DNA of 64,000 bases, taken from positions 40,283 through 104,282 of the forward strand of contig CAZKGM010000009.1 of NCBI GenBank assembly GCA_964552395.1. Reading direction: 5' to 3'. The notes under the pieces are model-generated. The model had not been told where the DNA came from, ran no database searches, and saw only the letters and a program-made list of their open reading frames with translations. The position numbers and the translations under genes are program-made. Positions within the stretch are counted from its first letter, which is position 1; each line of letters opens with the position of its first letter. Source of the DNA: JAJDNH01 sp964552395. GTDB taxonomy: Bacteria; Acidobacteriota; Thermoanaerobaculia; Thermoanaerobaculales; Sulfomarinibacteraceae. Positions 17,801 to 25,876 of this stretch are shown in pieces.

Positions 17801-18241
17801 TCGTTCTGGACCCGTCGCTACTCCCATGACCAGGTGACGCCGTGGATGCTCACCCGCGCTCATCTCGTGTGCCTGACCGACCGCCACGCCGGCTCGGGCG
17901 GCGACGAGCTGCCGATGGAGTTTCGCGAGAAGGGTTTGGGGCCGGTCATTGGCACGCGCACCTGGGGCGGTCTGGTCGGCGTCTCGATGTTCATCGACAT
18001 GATCGATGGCGGCTATCTAACCGCGCCCGACTACCGGACCTACACGCCGCAGGGGCAGTGGACGGTGGAAAACCGGGGGGTGGTGCCCGACATCGAGGTC
18101 TGGCTCGACCCGGCGGAGATGGCTCGCGGCCATGACGCCCAGCTCGAGAAGGCCATCGAGGTGCTGCTCGGTGCGATCAAGAAGGACCCGCGGCCGTGGC
18201 CGCAGCATCCGCCGTTCCCGGAGAGTCAGCCCATGAACTGA
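14897..18241 (+). CDS. Tricorn-type S41 peptidase with signal peptide
   Basis: This 1114-residue protein is a homologue of the Tricorn protease, which trims peptides released by larger proteases. An N-terminal hydrophobic segment ending in ASASA (about residues 14-33) is a signal peptide, so the protein is exported, unlike the cytoplasmic archaeal enzyme. Residues 45-360 form a TolB/PD40 beta-propeller and 360-700 a second propeller. The C-terminal part holds helical, PDZ and S41 peptidase regions. The catalytic His775 is in GTSHTY and the nucleophile Ser1000 in AGSGGDE. ATG 14897 has a strong GAGGAGG. Its long size and all active-site elements suggest a functional extracytoplasmic peptidase. 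Confidence 0.9.
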   Translation: MTRRMRIGSNGRVAAWALWALLLVGIAASASATNEQAGPLLRFPDIHGDTVVFVHAEDIWSVPATGGQAHRLTLDEGEERFPKLSPDGSLIAFTGEMDGNADIYVMNVDGSNVRRLTFHPWPEEVVGWNPQSNKILFSSFRHSYRYFLRLYLISPDGSGLEELPLHEAARGSYSPDGTALVYNRIAREHRTWKRYRGGTAQDLWLYEFATAKDRRLTDFPGTDRIPMWVGNTIYFSSDRDGVLNIWSIDPVTGAADQITHHADYDVRRPSSDGRSIVYELGGRIWRLDPQMRETHPLPIWITPDPRDARSYLADVADRMTSVECSPEGARALIVARGDIFSVPREHGPTRNLTRSSGARDKDAVWSPDGTRVAFMSDRSGEYEVWIVDGKGRQEPERLTHSNGGYRHTLRWSPDGTKLAFADQTLSVFIVDTATKKVTKVDTAEREPMDVARDSKPISDFAWSPDSRWLAYSKMNPDMVSHVWIYNLGDGSRHDVSQGLFNDFGPVFSRDGEHLFFVSNRRFDPTFCDFEWEMVYKRVAGIYSLILRRDGPPLLPPRSDEPDVGGKEEKSQAKGPVKPTMVMVDFDGIADRIEALPLPRGNYRKLAAADDALYYLDADDGDFNRFDYRTPGPFKLKAFSFEERKQDVVEEEVDDYALAPDATWVVYRRKKTVGMQRLGGGPTAMMAKTAAKEGNGKPSTVDLSGLKMHLDPREEWRQIFWEAWRMERDFFYDPGMHGLDWKAMGEKYGRLLDGASCPQDLTFLTGELISELGTSHTYVGGRDLRRRAERVSVGMLGADYDLDARANRYRFAKIYRVPEWTDATVPPLARPGVNVHEGDYLLAVNGRPVTVEREVYAYFQNLAETQVELTVNGRPTLEGAHTETVVPLRSEWTLRYLDWVEHNRRLADAASGGTIGYIHLPDTYLGSARIFPAYFYAQTEKKGLIIDGRFNGGGLDPDIFLQRLAKKPLSFWTRRYSHDQVTPWMLTRAHLVCLTDRHAGSGGDELPMEFREKGLGPVIGTRTWGGLVGVSMFIDMIDGGYLTAPDYRTYTPQGQWTVENRGVVPDIEVWLDPAEMARGHDAQLEKAIEVLLGAIKKDPRPWPQHPPFPESQPMN

Positions 18242-18246
18242 GCAGC

Positions 18247-18972
18247 TCAGAAGCGTGAGCCGGCCAGCGCTACTGCCCGAGCAAGGACTGCATCGAACAT
18301 CTGCGGAGTGAGGCGGCCGGTGAAGGTGTTCTGCTGGGACACGTGGTAGGAGTCGATGAGGACCAAGCCTGCAGGGAGCCTGTGCTCGGCGCCGTGAGCG
18401 AAGCGGAGACCCCGCGGCACCTCGCGCCACCGGCCAACGGCCCAACGGACGGCTGCGTCGTGGGCGACACGCCCCAGGGCCAGGAGAACACAAAGCCGTG
18501 GCATCGCCTCGAGATCACGCGCCAGAAACAAGCCGCACGCGGTGAGCTCGGCTACGGTGGGGCGGTTGCCCGGCGGCGCGCAGCGGCAGGCAGCGGTGAT
18601 GAGCGCTCCATCCAGAGCGAGGCCGTCGTCCGGCGCTGTGGACTCCGGCCGGTTGGCGAGACCGGCACGGTGTAGAGCGGCGAACAGAAAGTCCCCAGAG
18701 CGGTCGCCGGTGAACATGCGCCCGGTGCGGTTGGCGCCGTGGGCCGCGGGCGCGAGGCCGACGATGGCCAACCGGCCCGCCCGGTCCCCGAATGCTGGGA
18801 CCGGACGTGCCCAGTAGCCACGGCCGGCAGCCGTTCTGCCGAGCTGCCGGAGCCACCAGCCAGGGTCGCTGTGGTCCGCAACCCAGGCCTGGAAGCGGCG
18901 GGGCGGCTCTGAGCCCGCAGTCTCGCGGTGGGCCACGAGCCTCGGGCAGCGGCGGCAGTCGATGACTTCCAT
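18247..18972 (-). CDS. family 5 uracil-DNA glycosylase (UDGb)
   Basis: This 241-residue protein has the motifs of the UDGb (family 5) glycosylases, which remove uracil and other deaminated bases from DNA. Motif A reads GLAPAAHGANRTGRMFTGD, which lacks the catalytic polar residue of family 1, as expected for family 5. The late motif is HVSQQNTFTGRLT. Cysteines in DCRRC at the N terminus and in ACRCAPPG can ligate the family's 4Fe-4S cluster. ATG 18972 with GGAGG upstream is chosen. The gene is convergent with the Tricorn gene, five bases from its stop. The family is richest in thermophiles and some high-GC bacteria. Confidence 0.88.
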   Translation of the reverse strand: MEVIDCRRCPRLVAHRETAGSEPPRRFQAWVADHSDPGWWLRQLGRTAAGRGYWARPVPAFGDRAGRLAIVGLAPAAHGANRTGRMFTGDRSGDFLFAALHRAGLANRPESTAPDDGLALDGALITAACRCAPPGNRPTVAELTACGLFLARDLEAMPRLCVLLALGRVAHDAAVRWAVGRWREVPRGLRFAHGAEHRLPAGLVLIDSYHVSQQNTFTGRLTPQMFDAVLARAVALAGSRF

Positions 18973-19177
18973 TCTCTCGACCTCCAACAGTGGGCGGGCG
19001 CACGGTTCGACCGACAGGCATGTCATGAGGGTGACCCCGATGCCGGTCGCCCGGTCGCGGCCGAACGATACATCATTCGGTTCTTGGCAACTTTCGTTGG
19101 CGGCCGGCGGGCTGTATCATGGCGTCGATGGAACCACATACGACAGGCGAAGCCGGGAGGACAAAGGGGGACAAGGT

Positions 19178-20437
19178 ATGAGCGGCAAGCCAATCGTCGA
19201 GAACCCGAGCCACGTTCGAACGGCCGAGATCATCGTCGGCATCCCGTCCTACAACGAGGCCGACTCCATCGCACTGCCCGTGGATGCTGCCAGCCGGGGT
19301 CTGCAGGAGCTGTGTAACGGCAGCGAATGCGCGATCATCAACGTCGACAACCACTCCGACGACGGCACCCACGACGTCTTCATGAATACACCAACCTACG
19401 TGCCGAAGATTTACATCTCTACACCGAAAGGGATGCGCGGCAAGGGCAACAACCTGCGCAACCTCTTCAAGGCGGCTGTCGAGCTCAATGCGCGAGCCAT
19501 CGTCGTCGTGGACGCCGACCTGAAAAGCATCACGCCGTCCTGGATTCGGTACCTGTCGGAGCCGCTCATGGGGCGCTACGACTACGTCACCCCGATCTAC
19601 CTGCGTCACAAGTACGACGGGACAATCACGAACCACATCGCCTACCCGATGGTTCGGACCCTGTATGGCCTGAGGGTGCGCCAGCCGATCGGCGGGGACT
19701 TCGGTTTCTCGGGTAGGCTGGCCCGCGCCTTCCTGGCCGAGACCGTGTGGAATGACAAGATCGCCAACTTCGGCATCGACATCTGGATGACGACGATTGC
19801 GATCGCTCGCCGGTTCAACGTCTGTCAGGCGTTTCTCGGCAGCCCGAAGATCCACCGCGCCAAGGATCCGGCCGCCGACCTGACCAAGATGTTCACCCAG
19901 GTCGTGTCGACGATCTTCGACCTCATGGTCGACTTCGAATACCTGTGGAAGGAGCGCGGCGAGAGCCGCCCGAGCAGCATCTTCGGGTTTGGCCTCGGCG
20001 TCGACGAGAAGCCACCGGCGGTCGAGGTCAACACCGAAAAGCTCTTCCACAGCTTCAGGGACGGCTTCGAGACCTATCGCGATCTCTGGCACGAGATCAT
20101 TCCGCTGCCCGAGCTGACCGAACTCGACAAGCTGTGCGAGGAGTACGACACCGACAGCCTGTACTACCACTCGAACCTGTGGGCGCGAGTCCTGTTCTCG
20201 TTCGCGGTCGCCTACAAGGGGTGCGAGTCCGAGAAGGACCGGCTGCGGATCATGGAGGCGCTGATCCCGTTCTACCACTCCCGGGTTCTGTCGTTCGTCA
20301 ACAAAACGCGCAACCACTCGTTGAAGGACGCGGAGGAGTACCTGGAGAACATTAGCCGGATCTTCGAGAAGGAGAAGTTCTACCTCATGGAGCGTTGGGA
20401 CCAGGCCAAGTCCACCAACGGCCGGCTCCTTGTCTGA
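19178..20437 (+). CDS. GpgS-like GT-A glycosyltransferase (possible glucosylglycerate pathway)
   Basis: This 419-residue protein has a GT-A nucleotide-sugar fold at its N terminus. IVGIPSYNEADSI is the first strand, VVDADLKSITPSW carries the metal-binding D-x-D, and PIGGDFGFSG is the acceptor-side loop. The pattern and the long helical C terminus resemble glucosyl-3-phosphoglycerate or glucosylglycerate synthases (GT81/GT2-like), which make the compatible solute glucosylglycerate. No partner phosphatase is beside it, so a one-step glucosylglycerate synthase or another mannosyl/glucosyl transfer is possible. ATG 19178 lies within AAGGGGGACAAGG. No membrane helix is seen. Confidence 0.75.
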   Translation: MSGKPIVENPSHVRTAEIIVGIPSYNEADSIALPVDAASRGLQELCNGSECAIINVDNHSDDGTHDVFMNTPTYVPKIYISTPKGMRGKGNNLRNLFKAAVELNARAIVVVDADLKSITPSWIRYLSEPLMGRYDYVTPIYLRHKYDGTITNHIAYPMVRTLYGLRVRQPIGGDFGFSGRLARAFLAETVWNDKIANFGIDIWMTTIAIARRFNVCQAFLGSPKIHRAKDPAADLTKMFTQVVSTIFDLMVDFEYLWKERGESRPSSIFGFGLGVDEKPPAVEVNTEKLFHSFRDGFETYRDLWHEIIPLPELTELDKLCEEYDTDSLYYHSNLWARVLFSFAVAYKGCESEKDRLRIMEALIPFYHSRVLSFVNKTRNHSLKDAEEYLENISRIFEKEKFYLMERWDQAKSTNGRLLV

Positions 20438-20467
20438 GGTGGCGCTACGGATATCGTTTCATGCCCG

Positions 20468-20481
20468 CGCCTTTCGAGGCG
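20468..20481. terminator. UUCG-loop hairpin between convergent genes
   Basis: CGCCT-TTCG-AGGCG lies between the ends of the glycosyltransferase and HD-GYP genes. The stable UUCG tetraloop is common in terminators, but the stem is only five pairs and no T-run follows. It could serve both directions. Confidence 0.35.
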
Positions 20482-20503
20482 TCGAGTGGATGTCCCGGGG
20501 CAA

Positions 20504-22096
20504 TCAGGTCCTGAGCCAGTCCGGCGCCTGTTCGCCGAGGACCGGCCAGCGCCCGGACGAGTCCTCGTCTTCGGTCGTGACCACCACCTCTAGCAGGGCA
20601 TCGACGACCTCGGGGTCGAACTGCGCTCCGGCCTGACTCCGCAGCTCCGCGATCGCCTGGTGCTGGGGTCGCGCTCTGCGGTACGGCCGATCGTTGGTGA
20701 TGGCATCGAAGGCATCAATCACAGCAATGATGCGAGCCTCGAGCGGAATGTTTTCGCCCGACAGCCCGAAGTACCCCGGGTATTCGGAGTCGGTTCGGCC
20801 GTCCCACCGCTCTTGGTGGTAGCGGATGGCCGGGATGGCCTCTTCCAACAGCTCGACGCCGTCCAGGATGTCGACGCCGATGTGGACATGTCGTGCCATC
20901 AGCTCCTGCTCGTCGGGCGTCAGCGCGCCGCGCTTGTTGAGGATCGATTCCGGGACCCCAATCTTGCCGATGTCGTGCAGGATGGCTGCGTAGCGGAGAA
21001 GCTCGAGCCGTTGGCCGTCGATGCCGAGGCGCCGGCCGACCTGAACCGCGAGACGGGCAACTCGCTGCACGTGTCCCTCCGTCGTGCGGTCCTTGGCCTC
21101 GATCGCCGCTGCCAGTGCGGTGACGACGCTCTCGAAGCTCGCCTGCAACCGGCGGCGGTGGTCATCGAGGTCGGAGACCAGGACACGGGTCCTGCCGGCG
21201 AAGGTCCCGGCGACGATGGCGGCAAACGCGAACGCGACCAGGTTGACGTAGCCCGTGAACACCTGGCTGAAGAGGGCCGCGTGGCTTGCAGGACGAACCA
21301 GCCTGAGAATCTCCACGACGTACACGATTCCCACGGCGCCATTCGCCGTCAGACCGCCTCCGATGCCGCCGGTTGCCGCCGCCCACAGTACCGGTGCGAG
21401 GAAGAAGACTGCCAGCCAGTGGATGCTGAGCATTCCCTCCGGTACGACCATCTCGAGCACCAAGACCGTGGCGGCGAGCAGCACAGCGGACATCAGGTGG
21501 CCACGCCAGCGATGCAGCCAGTTTCGGAAGACCGCTTCCTGCTCGCGGGTGAGTAAGAGATCGGGACGGATGAGCAGGAGGGCAGGGAAGGCGGCAATGA
21601 CGATGGTCGTGGCATCGCCGAGGAACCAGCTGGCAAATGCGAGGGCCGTCTCGTGTGCGGACAGGGACGGGCTGGCCCAGTGGACGATGCCTGAGACACC
21701 AACCAGGGCGGACAACAAGGTATTGATCACGGCGCCGAAGAGGACCATGTGGGTCGTCCGCTTCAGTGATGAGCCGACGGCCCGGCCCGGCATCGCCGCC
21801 GGTACGGCCGCCTGGATCGATACCGCGATGGCAAAGAAGAGAATGCGTTCGGCACTGGTTGCGAGTCCCCAGCCGGTCACCAGCTGAGCGAGAAAGACGG
21901 CCAGGACTCCCCACCAGCCGACAAGCACGCCCGCCAGGACGGCGACTGCCGCCGCCGGGAAGACGAGCGCCACTCCCTGGGTGACCATGAATGCCTCGGA
22001 CAGGATGTTGAAAAAGGAGAACGCCAGGCATACCGCGACCGCCGCAGCCAGCTTGCCAGCGAGCGTCAGCCTCCCATCCTGAGTCAGGCGTATCAT
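20504..22096 (-). CDS. membrane HD-GYP-type phosphodiesterase with MASE1-like sensor
   Basis: This 530-residue protein has about eight hydrophobic segments in residues 10-300, resembling the MASE1 integral membrane sensor. A short coil (about 305-330) leads to an HD domain. The metal-binding HD is in ILHDIGKIG near residue 373, and the rest of the HD-GYP pattern appears as YHQERWDG near 425 and AFDAITNDRPYR near 460. The GYP tripeptide itself is not in its usual place: after WDG the sequence runs RTDSEYPGYFG. HD-GYP proteins hydrolyse cyclic di-GMP; this one may be altered. Upstream lies a short leader before ATG 22096. Confidence 0.85.
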   Translation of the reverse strand: MIRLTQDGRLTLAGKLAAAVAVCLAFSFFNILSEAFMVTQGVALVFPAAAVAVLAGVLVGWWGVLAVFLAQLVTGWGLATSAERILFFAIAVSIQAAVPAAMPGRAVGSSLKRTTHMVLFGAVINTLLSALVGVSGIVHWASPSLSAHETALAFASWFLGDATTIVIAAFPALLLIRPDLLLTREQEAVFRNWLHRWRGHLMSAVLLAATVLVLEMVVPEGMLSIHWLAVFFLAPVLWAAATGGIGGGLTANGAVGIVYVVEILRLVRPASHAALFSQVFTGYVNLVAFAFAAIVAGTFAGRTRVLVSDLDDHRRRLQASFESVVTALAAAIEAKDRTTEGHVQRVARLAVQVGRRLGIDGQRLELLRYAAILHDIGKIGVPESILNKRGALTPDEQELMARHVHIGVDILDGVELLEEAIPAIRYHQERWDGRTDSEYPGYFGLSGENIPLEARIIAVIDAFDAITNDRPYRRARPQHQAIAELRSQAGAQFDPEVVDALLEVVVTTEDEDSSGRWPVLGEQAPDWLRT

Positions 22097-22184
22097 CTGA
22101 GACCTTGTCTCCGCGGGCAGTGTACCAGAAAGACTGCCTACCGGGAGGAGATAGGGAACGGCAGTCCGTTCAGTGGGCGGGACG

Positions 22185-22610
22185 TCACTCGCCGATGATC
22201 TTGATCAGCACCCGCTTCGGGCGACGGCCGTCAAACTCGCCGTAGAAGATCTGCTCCCACGGTCCGAAGTCGAGGTGTCCGTCGGTGATCGCGACCACGA
22301 CCTCACGCCCCATCACCTGTCGCTTGTGGTGGGCGTCGCCGTTGTCCTCGCCGGTTCGGTTGTGCAGGTAGGCCGACGGCGATGGATCGAACGGCGCGAG
22401 CTTTTCGAGCCACCGCTTGTAGTCTTCGTGGAGGCCGGGTTCATCGTCATTGATGAACACGCTTGCCGTAATATGCATGGCGTTCACCAGGCACAGCCCC
22501 TCGCGGACGCCCGACTCGCGGACGGCTTCCTGGACTCGCGGAGTGATATTGATCAGGTCCATCCTGGCCGGGACCTTCATGGTCAGGTACTCGGTATGCG
22601 ACTTCATCAT
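22185..22610 (-). CDS. yjbQ: YjbQ/UPF0047 family protein (secondary thiamine-phosphate synthase type)
   Basis: This 141-residue protein belongs to the YjbQ family, trimeric proteins with weak thiamine-phosphate synthase activity in E. coli and an uncertain true role. Landmarks are NAMHITASVFINDDE, HLHNRTG-like YLHNRTGEDNGDAHHK and the C-terminal GHLDFGPWEQIFYGEFDG. Conserved histidines and acidic residues form the probable metal site. Two adjacent ATG codons exist; the first (22610) overlaps the stop of the acyl-CoA synthetase as ATGA, so it is chosen. It is the last gene of the iorAB-synthetase operon. The link to a thiamine-diphosphate enzyme in the same operon is suggestive only. Confidence 0.9.
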   Translation of the reverse strand: MMKSHTEYLTMKVPARMDLINITPRVQEAVRESGVREGLCLVNAMHITASVFINDDEPGLHEDYKRWLEKLAPFDPSPSAYLHNRTGEDNGDAHHKRQVMGREVVVAITDGHLDFGPWEQIFYGEFDGRRPKRVLIKIIGE

Positions 22611-25012
22611 TCGGATTCCCCCAACCGCTCCGTCTCGGGGCCGACCTTCCTGAGCTCGGCATTCACCAACTTGCACAGCACCCGTACCGCCCGATCGGCG
22701 CCCCGGAAGACGGCAAGTCCGCCGCGCTCGAGCGCCCCTGCGAGGGGGTCGAACAGCTGACCCGAGTCGACCACCGCGAGCAGCGGTTTCGGTTGCGCTG
22801 CAGCGACCGCGGGCAGCAGGCGGGCGATCGAGTGCTCGTCGTCGATCGACTCCTTCCAAGCTTCGCTCGCTGGTAGAGTCTGCAAAGCCGGGGTGAGCGG
22901 AACGATGCCGACGGCGACCAGATCGACCGCCTCGTCCTCGAGAATCGCGTCCACAACCGAGGCATAGGCCTCGTCGGTGGCCATGGGTGTCAGATCGAGC
23001 GGGTTCTTGACGTCGACCAAGCCGTCGAGCCGGAAGCCCGTGAGAGTCCGGCGCAGTGCCTCGTCGGTCGCGGAGGAGAACCTGGTGAGAACCAGCTCAC
23101 GACCGTCGCTCTTGATCGAGTCGGCCATCCCGACGGCCTCGAAGCCGGCGTTCGAGACAGCGGCTAGGCGGTTGCCGGCGATGGTCTTGCCTCGCAGGCT
23201 GACACAGAGCTTGAGAAGGTTGGAGAACTCCTCGAAGTCTTCGGCAACGAGCGCGCCGGCCTCGGTGAGTGCGGCCTCGCAAACAGCGTAGTCGCCGGCG
23301 ACGCTGGCGGTGTGCCCGGCCGTGGCCGAACGTCCTTCCGAGGTGCGGCCGGCCTTGTAGAAGACGACGTTCTTTCCCAGTGCAACGGCTTCCTTGACCG
23401 CGCGGGCGAAGGCGAGGCCGTCACCGGGCCTGAACCCCTCCATGTACACGGCGAACACCTGGATCTCGGGATCATCCTTGATGAAGGACAAGAGGTCGGC
23501 CGCAGTGAGGTCGATCTGATTCCCGATCGAGAGTGCGTAGGCCGGGTCGAACCAGGGCATTCGGCTCAGGTTGGTGATGATGAAAGCGCCGGACTGCGAT
23601 AGGAAGCAGGTCGAGCGACCATGGTCGCCGTGCGACTTCGGGAGCTTGCTCTCCGGGATGAACATGGTGTCGTAACGCCCCGGGTGCGAGATCACGCCGA
23701 GCGAGTTGCCTCCCAGGAAGACCGGGCCGCCGTCGCCGGTTTTGTGCGCCTCGTGGATGCGCCGCTTGAGGTCGCGCTCCAGCTCCTGGCTTCCCTCTTT
23801 CTCTCCGAGACCGCCGGGGATGAGGATCACCGTGTTGGCTCGGTCGTGTTCGATGACCTCGGCGACCACACTAGGAACCTGTGAGGCGCCGACGGCAACC
23901 ACGAGGAGGTCCACCTTTTCGGGCAAGTCGGCGATCGTGGCGACGCAGCGAACGCTGTCTATGGACTCGGTCCCGGGGCGCACAACGTAGGCGTGGTCGG
24001 GATTGAAGCCTCCGCCGATGATGTTGTTGAGGATGATCCGTCCCATGTTCATACTCGAAGAGGAGACACCGATGACGGCGGCCGAACGCGGCCTGAGGAG
24101 CGCTCCGATCTTGCCGACGGGTCGCCGTCCCGTCCCGGCCGTCGCCAGCTGGAACGAGCACAGCCCATCCACTGGCGCGGTGTGTCCCCCTGAGACGACG
24201 AACGGGTTGACCTCCATCTCCGTGATGTGGAACCGCGCCTCGGGGTTGACCTCGGAGAAGTGGTTGGCGAGATCTATGAACGCCTGGAAGCACTCCACCA
24301 GAATGTCATCGGCAACCTGCCGACGAGCGCCTCGCATCTCACCGGACAGGCGTTGATAGCTCAGCGTCCTCCGGAACAGCTCGAAGAACTGCCCCCCATC
24401 GACGAGACCGGTCGGGGCGATGGCAACCGCGGCGCCGGGCCGCGAGGTGCGAGCTAGGATTTCCATCTCAACGCCGCCGAGCCCGGCAGAGATGATCGGA
24501 CCGAACTCTCCGGTCGTACGGATGCCGACGAAGAGCTCGGTGGCGAATCCATGGGCGTCCGCTGGAACGAACTGACAGAGCAGAATGCCGACCATGCGCT
24601 GCCGCAGTTGTCGCTCCAGCTCACCGCCGTCGAGACCGGCGAGCTCCGCCGGTGCATCGCCGCTGTGCGACATCAGATGTGCGGCGTAGACCTCGGGCAC
24701 CTCACGTACCATGAGCCCGAAAGCCGCCTCGACCGCGCCAATCTCCTTGGCGACGATGCGTACGCCGTGAGCCTCGGTCTTGTGAGTGATGTCTGGCGAC
24801 ACGACCTTGAGGACCACGCGGTGACCCGGGATGGCGTCGAGGTCGCCCTGGTTCGGCAGCGAGTCGATTGGGATCAGGCGGGTCACCGGCGCCGCCTCGG
24901 CGCCGGTGTGGGCCAGTAGCTCGTAGCACTCGTGCTCGTACAGATTCCGTCGGCCGTCGGCGTGGGCGGCCTCGAGAATGCTCTGAATGGCCTCCTGGCC
25001 AGTGTCTGCCAT
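22607..25012 (-). CDS. ADP-forming acyl-CoA synthetase, fused beta-alpha order
   Basis: This 801-residue protein is an NDP-forming acyl-CoA synthetase (acetate-CoA ligase type), which converts acyl-CoA, ADP and phosphate to acid, CoA and ATP. The N-terminal 240 residues are the ATP-grasp (beta) part, with VVLKVVSPDITHKTEAHGV and MEVNPFV. The CoA-binding domain begins near 320 (SAAVIGVSSSS), followed by succinyl-CoA-ligase-like domains. The phosphorylated histidine is His567 in TAGHTASVAG. In most fused bacterial and archaeal relatives the alpha part comes first; here the order is reversed. ATG 25012 has GGAGG upstream. With iorAB it can recover ATP from aryl- or acyl-CoA. Confidence 0.9.
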   Translation of the reverse strand: MADTGQEAIQSILEAAHADGRRNLYEHECYELLAHTGAEAAPVTRLIPIDSLPNQGDLDAIPGHRVVLKVVSPDITHKTEAHGVRIVAKEIGAVEAAFGLMVREVPEVYAAHLMSHSGDAPAELAGLDGGELERQLRQRMVGILLCQFVPADAHGFATELFVGIRTTGEFGPIISAGLGGVEMEILARTSRPGAAVAIAPTGLVDGGQFFELFRRTLSYQRLSGEMRGARRQVADDILVECFQAFIDLANHFSEVNPEARFHITEMEVNPFVVSGGHTAPVDGLCSFQLATAGTGRRPVGKIGALLRPRSAAVIGVSSSSMNMGRIILNNIIGGGFNPDHAYVVRPGTESIDSVRCVATIADLPEKVDLLVVAVGASQVPSVVAEVIEHDRANTVILIPGGLGEKEGSQELERDLKRRIHEAHKTGDGGPVFLGGNSLGVISHPGRYDTMFIPESKLPKSHGDHGRSTCFLSQSGAFIITNLSRMPWFDPAYALSIGNQIDLTAADLLSFIKDDPEIQVFAVYMEGFRPGDGLAFARAVKEAVALGKNVVFYKAGRTSEGRSATAGHTASVAGDYAVCEAALTEAGALVAEDFEEFSNLLKLCVSLRGKTIAGNRLAAVSNAGFEAVGMADSIKSDGRELVLTRFSSATDEALRRTLTGFRLDGLVDVKNPLDLTPMATDEAYASVVDAILEDEAVDLVAVGIVPLTPALQTLPASEAWKESIDDEHSIARLLPAVAAAQPKPLLAVVDSGQLFDPLAGALERGGLAVFRGADRAVRVLCKLVNAELRKVGPETERLGESE

Positions 25013-25097
25013 CGATGGCCTCCAGCCGGGAACTCCCGGCTCGTGCTGGCGGGACGACGGGTCCTTTGAGGCCGGCCCGCCCACGTTCAAGCGGCGG

Positions 25098-25865
25098 TCA
25101 CGCCAATCCGGCAACCTGGTCGCAGGCAATCGTCTCCTGGCCGTCGAGTATCGTCTGGAGCTTGTCGGGGTTGGCGGCCGCAAGTGCCGACCATGCCTCG
25201 GCGTGAACGGGATCGATGCTGGCCGGGTCCAGCTTGCGGCACAGGGCAAGCGCGTCGAGCGGTGCCCCACCGCGGTCCAGCAGCTCGCGGGAGAAACGAG
25301 CGGCCGCACGGCCGTAGCGGAACGCACGGCGGTTGACCTCGACGATTCTCTCGCCCTTCTTCAAGAACAGCACCTCGACATACTTGAGAAGACGCTCCTC
25401 ACTGAAATCGAGGAGGGTCGACGCCGCCCCCAAGACCGCCATGTTTTGCGCTCGCACGTTGCCGGCTGCCTGGGCGATCTGTCCCGCATCGAGCAGCAAC
25501 AGATTGGGGAAGGTGGCGAGCTCTTCGAGGAGCTCCTCGGTCGGCGGGTAGTCGGAGATATTCACGTAGGGAGTTACGCTCGTAACGACCCATCCGTCGG
25601 GCGCCAGGTAGTGCCAGTAGCGCAGGACCTCGAGCGGCTCGACACTGAGCACCAGGTCCGCCCGTCCCAACGGGATCAGGTCCGAGTGGATGGTGCGGTC
25701 CGAGTAGCGGAGGTTCGATTGCACGGCGCCGCCGCGCTGCGACATTCCGTGTACCTCCGCTTGCTTGAACTGCAGGCCGGCGTCGAGGGCCGCATTGTCG
25801 ATGACGAACGCTATGGACAGGATCCCCTGACCACCGACGCCGGCAAGGATGATGTTCTTCTGCAT
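25098..25865 (-). CDS. iorB: indolepyruvate ferredoxin oxidoreductase beta subunit
   Basis: This 255-residue protein is the gamma-type domain of a 2-oxoacid:ferredoxin oxidoreductase, the partner that binds coenzyme A. It opens with the glycine-rich NIILAGVGGQGIL and has the family block AEVHGMSQRGGAVQSNLRYS. Length is slightly longer than a typical IorB because of a C-terminal helical extension. ATG 25865 is 11 bases after the iorA stop. The acyl-CoA synthetase starts 85 bases downstream. Together with IorA it should oxidise indolepyruvate or other arylpyruvates to the acyl-CoA. Confidence 0.92.
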   Translation of the reverse strand: MQKNIILAGVGGQGILSIAFVIDNAALDAGLQFKQAEVHGMSQRGGAVQSNLRYSDRTIHSDLIPLGRADLVLSVEPLEVLRYWHYLAPDGWVVTSVTPYVNISDYPPTEELLEELATFPNLLLLDAGQIAQAAGNVRAQNMAVLGAASTLLDFSEERLLKYVEVLFLKKGERIVEVNRRAFRYGRAAARFSRELLDRGGAPLDALALCRKLDPASIDPVHAEAWSALAAANPDKLQTILDGQETIACDQVAGLA

Positions 25866-25876
25866 CTTGAGCGCTC

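Noticed and set aside
25866..25876. Possible frameshift hiding an IorA ferredoxin domain
   Set aside because: The gap to iorB is only 11 bases and no cysteine-rich frame is present there.
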